64,000 nucleotides of DNA from Verrucomicrobiota bacterium (GTDB lineage Bacteria; Verrucomicrobiota; Verrucomicrobiia; Opitutales; Opitutaceae): contig JAEYUW010000024.1 of the NCBI GenBank assembly GCA_023432225.1, positions 124,001-188,000 of the forward strand. The letters run 5' to 3'. Below are positions 57,985 to 64,000 of this stretch, one piece after another. Every line of letters starts with the position of its first letter. The first letter of the stretch is position 1. The translations under genes were made by a program, and so were the position numbers. The notes beneath the pieces were generated by a model. The model was not told the DNA's origin. It worked only from the letters and a program-made list of their open reading frames with translations, and did not search any database.

Positions 57985-59028
57985 ATGCCGCGCTCCGAAC
58001 CTGCCGTCACCATTTACGAGATCGCCGAGCACGTGGGCGTGTCTCCCGCTGCCGTCTCGTCGGTGCTCTCCAATCGCCACGTGGAGCGGCGCATCGCGCC
58101 GGAAACCGTGCAGCGCATCCGCGATGCCGCCCAGGCGCTCGGCTACGTGCCGAACATGGCCGGTCGACGGCTGCGCGCGCACAAGTCGGCGACACGCCAA
58201 TTCGACTTGGCGATTCTCACCTCATTCGAGGCGCCGCTCGCGCTGGTCGGACGCATCCTCCAGGCGCTGCAGCAAGCGGTGGACGAGCGCACCAATGCCA
58301 CCACGCGCTTTGCCGTCGCGATCGAGATGTTTCACGCGGGGCGGCTGGCCGAGAAGCCCGGACTGCTCGACGCGAATCGTTACCACGGCGTCGTGATCAC
58401 CAACACGCTGCCGGCCGACGACGAATTTCTCGCGAAGGCGCGGCTGCCATATCCCGCCGTGATCCTCGGACGGCGCATCCCCAATTATTGCTGCGTGCTG
58501 GAATCGCCCGGTGCGGTGGGCCGGCGCTCCGCCGAAGTGTTGCTCGATGCGGGCTGCGAACGCGTCGGCATCCTGCATGGCCGGCGGCTGACCTACACGA
58601 CGATGGATCGACTCGAAGCCTTTCGTTCGACCGTGCAGGAGCGCACCGGTCGCGCGCCGGCGGTGATCGAGGCCGCCGGATTGCGGCCGATGGATGGAGC
58701 CGTCGTGCTCGAAAAATTCCTGGCGGCGAAGCGCGGTCTGGACGGTTTGTTCGTCGTCACGGACAGCTTGGCCGTTGGCGCCTATCAGGTGGTCAAAAAA
58801 GCGGGCTTGGTGGTGCCGCGGGATCTCGCGATCGTGGGAGTGGGCGACATCGAGCTCGCGGAGTTTTTCGATCCCCCGCTCACCACCGTGGCCGGTAGCA
58901 ACGAGGCGATGGTGGCCGAGGCCGTTCCACTGTTGTTTAGAAAGCTGCGCGGAGAAAAGGAAGTGCCGCAGGAGGTCGTCGTGGTGCCGCCCGTGCTGCT
59001 GAGAGAATCCACCAAGCGGGGGCGTTAG
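57985..59028 (+). CDS. LacI-family transcriptional regulator
   Basis: The product is 347 residues from the ATG at 57985 (MPRSEPAVTIYEIAEHVGVS). A GTG eight codons earlier is possible. The LacI helix-turn-helix is VTIYEIAEHVGVSPAAVSSV with hinge QRIRDAAQALGYVPNMAGRR. The effector domain contains NRYHGVVITNTLPADDEFLA, AGCERVGILHGRRL, GLDGLFVVTDSLAVGAYQVV and IVGVGDIELAEFFDPPLTTV. The next gene is a TonB receptor whose upstream region carries two LacI-style operators (59072, 59151). Control of that operon is the natural reading. Confidence 0.93.
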   Translation: MPRSEPAVTIYEIAEHVGVSPAAVSSVLSNRHVERRIAPETVQRIRDAAQALGYVPNMAGRRLRAHKSATRQFDLAILTSFEAPLALVGRILQALQQAVDERTNATTRFAVAIEMFHAGRLAEKPGLLDANRYHGVVITNTLPADDEFLAKARLPYPAVILGRRIPNYCCVLESPGAVGRRSAEVLLDAGCERVGILHGRRLTYTTMDRLEAFRSTVQERTGRAPAVIEAAGLRPMDGAVVLEKFLAAKRGLDGLFVVTDSLAVGAYQVVKKAGLVVPRDLAIVGVGDIELAEFFDPPLTTVAGSNEAMVAEAVPLLFRKLRGEKEVPQEVVVVPPVLLRESTKRGR

Positions 59029-59065
59029 CCTGCTGCCAATTTCAGCCGGGGTGGCGAAAACTCCC

Positions 59066-59089
59066 TTGACTTGCTAAATCCATTTAGCT
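59066..59089 (+). promoter_or_regulatory. Candidate promoter -35 with overlapping LacI-type operator
   Basis: TTGACT at 59066-59071 is a good -35 hexamer. It is followed at once by TGCTAAATCCATTTAGCT (59072-59089), whose core GCTAAAT-CC-ATTTAGC is a perfect 7-bp palindrome of LacI-operator style. A repressor bound here would block the polymerase. The -10 is not clear. It is 230 bp upstream of the TonB receptor start. Confidence 0.6.
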
Positions 59090-59150
59090 TTCACTGCTGC
59101 TGCCGAACGAGAGGAGCGCACGTTATCAGTCATCAACAAAACCCGGAAAA

Positions 59151-59168
59151 TGCTAAATCGGTTGAGCA
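59151..59168 (+). promoter_or_regulatory. Second LacI-type operator (imperfect)
   Basis: TGCTAAATCGGTTGAGCA repeats the left arm TGCTAAATC of the first operator exactly and has 7 of 9 bases of the right arm. Spacing from the first site is 79 bp start to start, between the LacI gene and the TonB gene. Confidence 0.55.
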
Positions 59169-59315
59169 ATTCTGTTTCAGACCCTTTCGCGCGCGTGGCA
59201 TCTTCGTTTCCGCTGCCGGCGCGCGGCTCTCTTCTGATTGCTGAGGCGCGCGGCGAAGTCTGAACCTGCCCTCCCGGCGTCGCGCCGCGGTCCTGTTTCT
59301 TTCCTCCATCACGCT

Positions 59316-62246
59316 ATGTATCCCACCACCCCGATCCTTCATCGTTGGCTGATGCTGGTCGCGCTCCTCGCGGCCGGACTCGGTCTTCATGCCCAACCCG
59401 CCAACCCCACCGGAACGCTCGCTGGCTACGTCAGCAACTCCGGCACGCGCGACCGCCTGCAGGGCGCCCAAGTTGAATTACCTGCGCTGGGCCGCACCGC
59501 GCTCACGGATTTTGAGGGCGCCTACACCTTCTTCGAGGTGCCGGCGGGCAACTACGACGTCGTCGTCAGCTACGCCGGCCTCGACACGCAGCGAGTCAGC
59601 GTCCTCGTCACCGCTGGCGCGCGGGCCACGCTCAATTTCGATCTCACGACCGAGATCTACAAGCTGACCGATTTCGTGGTCAGCACCGAGCGCGAGGGTA
59701 ACGCCGCCTCAATCACGCGGCAGCGCAATGCGGACAACGTCAAGAACGTCGTCGCGCTCGACGCCTTCGGCAACGTCCCGAACGATAGCTTGGGCGAAGT
59801 GCTGATCCGCTTGCCTGGCGTCGCGGGCCGCTCGGAGGACTCCGGCGAAGTCACGGGCGCCGTCATCCGCGGCGCCGCCCCGGGTCTCAATACCGTCAGC
59901 ATCGACGGCAATCTCCAGTCGAGCATCGGCGGCATGACCCGCGAGTTCCGCACCAACACGCTCTCCGGCGCGCTCTTCGAGGAAGTGGAGGTCGTGAAGG
60001 GTATCACGCCCGACATGCCGGCGGATTCCCTCGGCGGTGCCGTGAACATGAAGACCCGCTCCGCGCTCTCGCTGAAGGAAAAGCGCCGCTTCAACTACCG
60101 CGCGGCCGTCCGTGCCGCTCCGGAGTTTTATCCCACCACGCCAATGCGCGAGGCTCACCGCTACCACCCGCAGATGAGCATCGGTTATCAGGAAATCTTC
60201 GACGTGCTCGGCGGCCAGCGGAACCTCGCGGTGTCCTTCAACACCTTCTACAGCGAAAACGTCTATTCAAATTACCAAGTCCTGCAGGACTACCAATACA
60301 CCACGACGTCGCCGGCCTACGTGTGGGACTATCGCACCGTCGATTCCTACAACAGCCGCAACCAAGCCAGCGCGCATCTGCGTGTCGACTACAAGCTGTC
60401 CGACAACACGCAGTTCTACATCGGTGCCATCTACAACGACGCCTTCGAGCCTTTCCAGCGTCTCTACACCAGCCGCGCCTACACGTCGCGCAGCACGAAC
60501 AACATCGCGGCAGGATGGACCGACACCTTCACCCGCGTGAACCCGTTGTCTTCCTCCATCGTGCAGCTGAACTCCACGATGTATAGCTTCCTGGCCCGCG
60601 AGCGCCAAGTGAACCTCGGCGCCAAGCACAACTACGCGAATTGGAAGATCGACTACGACGCCTACTACAACGGCAGCTATTCCAACCTGGGCAACGGCCG
60701 GCGCAAGGGCACGCCGGGCGGCGGCATCTTCACCATGGACGTCCGCAGTGTTGGCTGGACCCTCGACAAGACTGAGTCCGGCGAATACCCGACGTTCACC
60801 CAGACCGCGGGCTCGAGCATCTACGACATCGCCAGCTACAGCCGCGGTGCGATCGTTATGCGCGACAGCGAGCGCAACACTCGCGTGTATGGCGCCAAAG
60901 CCAACGCGGCCTACGAGCTGCCCATCCGCATTCCGACCACGCTCAAGACCGGCCTTTTCTACCGCAACCAGCTGGTCGAAGAGGTCGACGACGAGAGTTC
61001 CTACACCTACGTGGGCACCGGTAATCTCGCAGCCTTCGTCAGCCCGGGTCTCCAGACGAGTGATTCGCTCCGCACGGGCCGCCCCCTGCCGTTTGTCGAA
61101 ACGCCGCTGGTGGTCGAAGACATCGCGCGCAATCCCGCCAACTGGCGCCGCGAGCTCTACACCGACACCTACAACGCGCTAACCGGCACCCGTGATGTGA
61201 CCGAGGAACTCACCGCCGGCTACCTTCAGGCGCAGAGTCGCTTCGGACAGCTCACCGTGCTTAGCGGCGTTCGTTTCGAGCGCACCGAGGTCGAGTCGCA
61301 TGGTCGCGTGCCTTCCGCCACGCTCACCACCACCGCCCAGCGCACGGCTGATCCGCTCGGAAGCGCTTACCTCGACGGCAACAATCCGCGCACGATCACC
61401 GGCAGCTACGACAACTTCTTTCCCAGCGTCCATCTTAGCTACAAGCTCACGCCGAAGCTGCAGGCGCGTCTCAGTTGGTCCAACAGCGTCGGTCGCCCGG
61501 CGTTCACCAACCTGATGCCGAACGAGTCGGTCAACACCACCACGCAGGTCGTCACGATCAATAACGCCGCGCTCAAGCCGCAGCACGCCGAGAACTGGGA
61601 CGTCGCCCTTGAGTATTACCTCAAGCCGGTTGGCGTGATTTCCATCGGCTATTTCATGAAGGACATCGAGGACTTCATCGTCACCGGCCAGATCGGAGTC
61701 GTCGGCTCCGGCGCCGACAACGGGTTTGGCGGCCGCTACGAAGGCTACATGTTGAACAGCTCGTTCAACGGCGGCGTCGCCAAGGTCCGCGGCTGGGAAT
61801 TCAACTACACGCAGCAGCTCACCATGCTGCCCGGCATTCTCAGCGGCTTGGGTGCCTTTGCCAACTACACCTATCTCACCACGTCCGGCGACTACGGCAC
61901 CGCCGGCGCGCGCTCGACTGATGACGTTGCCGGCTTCTACCCGGAAACCGGCAATGCGGGTCTGACGTTCAAGTATCGCAGCTTCGGCGCCAGCGCGTCG
62001 GTCAATTACACCGGATCGTATCTCGCCTCGTATTCCGCCGACGCCTCGCGTCTCCGCTATCGCTTCGATCGCACCATCGTGAATTTCGGGGTGAACTATT
62101 ACCTCGGCAAAGGCACGTCGGTGTTCGCCGATCTGCAGAACGCGTTCAACGAGCCTTCGGAATTCTACCGCTATACCGAGAGTCAGGTGGAGCGCATCAC
62201 GACCGCGGGCACCACGCTGGTCGTCGGCATCACCGGCCGCTTCTGA
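59316..62246 (+). CDS. TonB-dependent receptor with carboxypeptidase-regulatory-like domain
   Basis: The product is 976 residues from the ATG at 59316, with a signal peptide (MYPTTPILHRWLMLVALLAA, cut after LHAQ). An N-terminal CarboxypepD_reg-type beta-sandwich follows (about 30-115: GTLAGYVSNSGTRDRLQGAQ, GAYTFFEVPAGNYDVVVSYA). The plug contains VVSTEREGNAASITRQRNAD, NVPNDSLGEVLIRLPGVAGR and GLNTVSIDGNLQSS, and a barrel ends TTLVVGITGRF. The type matches the Xanthomonas/Caulobacter sugar receptors (TIGR01782-like). It is likely controlled by the LacI protein encoded upstream and is followed within 6 bp by an esterase gene. The substrate is probably a plant oligosaccharide. Confidence 0.94.
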   Translation: MYPTTPILHRWLMLVALLAAGLGLHAQPANPTGTLAGYVSNSGTRDRLQGAQVELPALGRTALTDFEGAYTFFEVPAGNYDVVVSYAGLDTQRVSVLVTAGARATLNFDLTTEIYKLTDFVVSTEREGNAASITRQRNADNVKNVVALDAFGNVPNDSLGEVLIRLPGVAGRSEDSGEVTGAVIRGAAPGLNTVSIDGNLQSSIGGMTREFRTNTLSGALFEEVEVVKGITPDMPADSLGGAVNMKTRSALSLKEKRRFNYRAAVRAAPEFYPTTPMREAHRYHPQMSIGYQEIFDVLGGQRNLAVSFNTFYSENVYSNYQVLQDYQYTTTSPAYVWDYRTVDSYNSRNQASAHLRVDYKLSDNTQFYIGAIYNDAFEPFQRLYTSRAYTSRSTNNIAAGWTDTFTRVNPLSSSIVQLNSTMYSFLARERQVNLGAKHNYANWKIDYDAYYNGSYSNLGNGRRKGTPGGGIFTMDVRSVGWTLDKTESGEYPTFTQTAGSSIYDIASYSRGAIVMRDSERNTRVYGAKANAAYELPIRIPTTLKTGLFYRNQLVEEVDDESSYTYVGTGNLAAFVSPGLQTSDSLRTGRPLPFVETPLVVEDIARNPANWRRELYTDTYNALTGTRDVTEELTAGYLQAQSRFGQLTVLSGVRFERTEVESHGRVPSATLTTTAQRTADPLGSAYLDGNNPRTITGSYDNFFPSVHLSYKLTPKLQARLSWSNSVGRPAFTNLMPNESVNTTTQVVTINNAALKPQHAENWDVALEYYLKPVGVISIGYFMKDIEDFIVTGQIGVVGSGADNGFGGRYEGYMLNSSFNGGVAKVRGWEFNYTQQLTMLPGILSGLGAFANYTYLTTSGDYGTAGARSTDDVAGFYPETGNAGLTFKYRSFGASASVNYTGSYLASYSADASRLRYRFDRTIVNFGVNYYLGKGTSVFADLQNAFNEPSEFYRYTESQVERITTAGTTLVVGITGRF

Positions 62247-62252
62247 TCTGCC

Positions 62253-63194
62253 ATGGCGCTCCGCCTCATTCGCCTGCCACTCGTTCTCGCCGTCCTCGCA
62301 GTGGCCGGGGCGACGCTGCACGCAGCGGCGGAGCGCCCGTCACCTGCGCAGGCCGACGTCGCCTACGGCGCGCATGCGCGGCAGGTGTTCGACCTTTGGC
62401 TGCCTGCGGCGTCGGCCGCCCGGCCCGCGCCCGTGCTGATCTACTTCCACGGCGGCGGCTTCACTTCCGGTGACAAGCGACAGGTGCCGGACGCGTTGCT
62501 GCGCGGGGCCCAAAGCGCCGGGTTCGCCGTCGTGTCGGTTAACTACCGGCTCTTCCCCGAAGTCACGTTTCCCGCTCCTCACCAAGACGCCGCTCGCGCC
62601 GTGCAGACGGTGCGGGCCCGCGCGAAGGAGTGGGGGATCGACCCGGAGCGCGTCGCGCTCGGCGGCAGCTCGGCCGGTGCCGGTCTCGCGCTGTGGCTGG
62701 CCTTCCACGACGATTTGGCCGAGACCGCGAGCGACGATCCCGTCGCGCGCCAGTCAACCCGCGTGCGCTGCGCGGTCGTCAGCGGTGCGCAGCCGACCTA
62801 CGACCCGGCGGCGATTCGCGAACTCGCCGGCGAAAGCGCGGCCCGTCATCCGCTGTTCGAGCGGATGTTCACCGCGGTCGACGCAGCTGATGCGCCGGCG
62901 GTGCGAGCGCTCTTCCTCGCGGCTTCGCCGCTCACGTATCTCACCCACGACGATCCGCCTGTGTTTGCCTATTACAGCGAACCGTGGGCCGACGTCCCTC
63001 CCGGCAGCCGTGCGGGGCAAGGGATTCATCATCCCAAGCTCGGTCGTCACTTGCAGGAGAAGATGACGCAGCTCGGGTTGCGCTGCGTTCTTCACCACAA
63101 GGACAACGACGGTCCGGCTCTGCCGGCCCAGCTGGCGTTTCTTCAGACCCACTTGTTCCCCTCCGCCCCGGCGACTCCGACCCGCCAACCCTGA
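62253..63194 (+). CDS. Exported alpha/beta hydrolase (BD-FAE/esterase-like)
   Basis: The 313-residue product has a signal peptide (MALRLIRLPLVLAVLAVAGA, cut near LHAAA). The oxyanion motif is YFHGGGFTSGDKRQ, the nucleophile Ser is in VALGGSSAGAGLALWLA, and SVNYRLFPEVTFPAPHQDAA is the following segment. It starts 6 bp after the TonB receptor stop and ends 7 bp before the FG-GAP gene, so all three are an operon. It may deacylate the imported glycan. It is only distantly similar to the esterase at 54537. Confidence 0.9.
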   Translation: MALRLIRLPLVLAVLAVAGATLHAAAERPSPAQADVAYGAHARQVFDLWLPAASAARPAPVLIYFHGGGFTSGDKRQVPDALLRGAQSAGFAVVSVNYRLFPEVTFPAPHQDAARAVQTVRARAKEWGIDPERVALGGSSAGAGLALWLAFHDDLAETASDDPVARQSTRVRCAVVSGAQPTYDPAAIRELAGESAARHPLFERMFTAVDAADAPAVRALFLAASPLTYLTHDDPPVFAYYSEPWADVPPGSRAGQGIHHPKLGRHLQEKMTQLGLRCVLHHKDNDGPALPAQLAFLQTHLFPSAPATPTRQP

Positions 63195-63201
63195 ATACCC
63201 C

Positions 63202-64000
63202 ATGCGCCGTCTCCACCGCTCCCTTTCCGGCCTCTCGTGCGCACTCGCGCTCAGCGCGGGCGCCTTTGCTGCTGCTCCGGCTTCCGCGCCGCTCGAACGT
63301 TTGTCGTATCACCAGCCCGAGATGCTCGTGGATCTCGGCGTCGGTCTCTGGGCGTGGCCGCTGCCGATGGACTACAACGGCGATGGACGCATGGACCTTG
63401 TCGTCGTCTGCACCGACAAGCCGCATAACGGAACGTGGTTCTTCGAGAACTCGGGTCAGGTCGATCCGGCGACCGGCATGCCGGTCTTTCGTCCGGCCGT
63501 GCGGCTCGGCAAGCCCGCTCCCTCTGCCGGCATTTCCTACGTCACGGGTCAGCCGGTTGTTACCGCCACCGCCTCGGTGAAGGATGGCGATACGCTGCGC
63601 TACCGGGGCCAAGTTTATCCGGATTTCGCGCGGACCCAGTTTGACGCGCCGGTTCGCCTGCAGGTGCCGGAGAAAATTCATCGTGAACCGGGCAACATTC
63701 GTCAGAACCGGTGGCAGCTCGTCGATTTTGACGGCGACGGCGTGTTGGACGTGACGCTCGGGATCGATTTCTGGGGCGATTACGGATGGGACAACGCCTT
63801 CGATGCCGCCGGTCAGTGGCATCGTGGGCCGTTGCACGGCTATGTGTATTTGCTGCGCAATCGCGGCACCAACGAGCGCCCTGACTACGCGGCGCCGGAG
63901 AAGGTTCTCGCCGACGGAAAGCCCGTCGATCCGTTCGGCATGCCCTCGCCGATGTGGGGCGACTTTCGCGGCACGGGGCGGCTCGACCTGATCTGCGGCG
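63202..64000 (+). CDS. Exported FG-GAP/VCBS repeat protein (truncated by window end)
   Basis: The first 266 residues are visible. The signal peptide (MRRLHRSLSGLSCALALSAG, cut near AFAAAPA) is followed by FG-GAP loops: PMDYNGDGRMDLVVVCTDK, VDFDGDGVLDVTLGIDFWGD and the start of a third at GDFRGTGRLDLICG. The wording around them (WFFENSG, VYLLRNRGTNERPDYAAPEK) is typical of the large VCBS proteins found in Planctomycetes and Verrucomicrobia polysaccharide loci. It is cotranscribed with the esterase and TonB receptor. A role in glycan binding at the surface is inferred. Confidence 0.88.
   Translation, partial: MRRLHRSLSGLSCALALSAGAFAAAPASAPLERLSYHQPEMLVDLGVGLWAWPLPMDYNGDGRMDLVVVCTDKPHNGTWFFENSGQVDPATGMPVFRPAVRLGKPAPSAGISYVTGQPVVTATASVKDGDTLRYRGQVYPDFARTQFDAPVRLQVPEKIHREPGNIRQNRWQLVDFDGDGVLDVTLGIDFWGDYGWDNAFDAAGQWHRGPLHGYVYLLRNRGTNERPDYAAPEKVLADGKPVDPFGMPSPMWGDFRGTGRLDLICG

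Noticed and set aside
59238..59315. A 26-codon extension of the TonB receptor
   Set aside because: It precedes a good signal peptide at 59316 and would mask it.

Overview
The window is about 64 kb of high-GC DNA (roughly two thirds G+C by eye), densely coded on both strands. I saw no rRNA, tRNA, CRISPR array or transposase. Several traits point to an environmental verrucomicrobium of the Opitutaceae type: very large TonB-dependent receptors with the TMSGTRL-type plug start, a DUF3667 protein, several ECF sigma factors, a WD40-tailed Ser/Thr kinase, a pectin-degradation locus with LacI regulators, few clear Shine-Dalgarno sites, and a tiny lysine-rich peptide gene. That placement is an inference from gene content.

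Layout. 1-9.4 kb holds housekeeping and scattered genes: a penicillin-acylase fragment, a tandem GNAT protein, an M20 peptidase, Tag glycosylase, an OPT peptide transporter, a YebC/YeeN-type regulator and an MBL hydrolase. 9.5-15.1 kb holds a 19-residue lysine-rich peptide gene with its own terminator, 4-alpha-glucanotransferase, a zinc alcohol dehydrogenase, a DUF3667 protein and a LuxR regulator. 15.2-19.8 kb, divergent from that regulator, reads TonB receptor, TlpA-like thioredoxin protein, then two free-standing GerE-type DNA-binding proteins with 1-2 bp between genes. 19.9-24.9 kb is a four-gene phosphorelay cluster on the minus strand. 25.1-27.9 kb is an ECF sigma / zinc-finger anti-sigma / DUF4097 operon, divergent from a Tat-exported MBL protein across a perfect 25-bp palindrome. 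29.3-37.3 kb holds an FG-GAP repeat protein, a caspase-like peptidase divergent from a second ECF sigma factor, a kinase-WD40 protein and an unknown protein.

37.5-64 kb is mainly a pectin/pectate utilisation region: GH105, LacI, GH43, a hexuronate-type MFS transporter, polygalacturonase GH28, a TonB receptor, pectin methylesterase, a second GH28, two alpha/beta hydrolases, a second LacI, another TonB receptor and an FG-GAP protein running off the end. A coherent reading is extracellular or periplasmic demethylation and depolymerisation, oligomer uptake by the TonB receptors, periplasmic trimming by GH28, GH105 and GH43, and monomer or oligomer import by the MFS protein under LacI control. A HAD-phosphatase/glycosidase fusion and a membrane TPR protein lie inside the region.

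Running through the intergenic spaces is a set of short palindromic elements. They share a GTAG (or GTGG) foot and an internal hairpin, and are often paired head to head so that they begin with GTAG and end with CTAC. They look like REP/BIME elements. One lies in frame inside a coding sequence, and three genes use the TAG of the GTAG foot as stop codon. Two other interspersed palindromic repeat types also occur.
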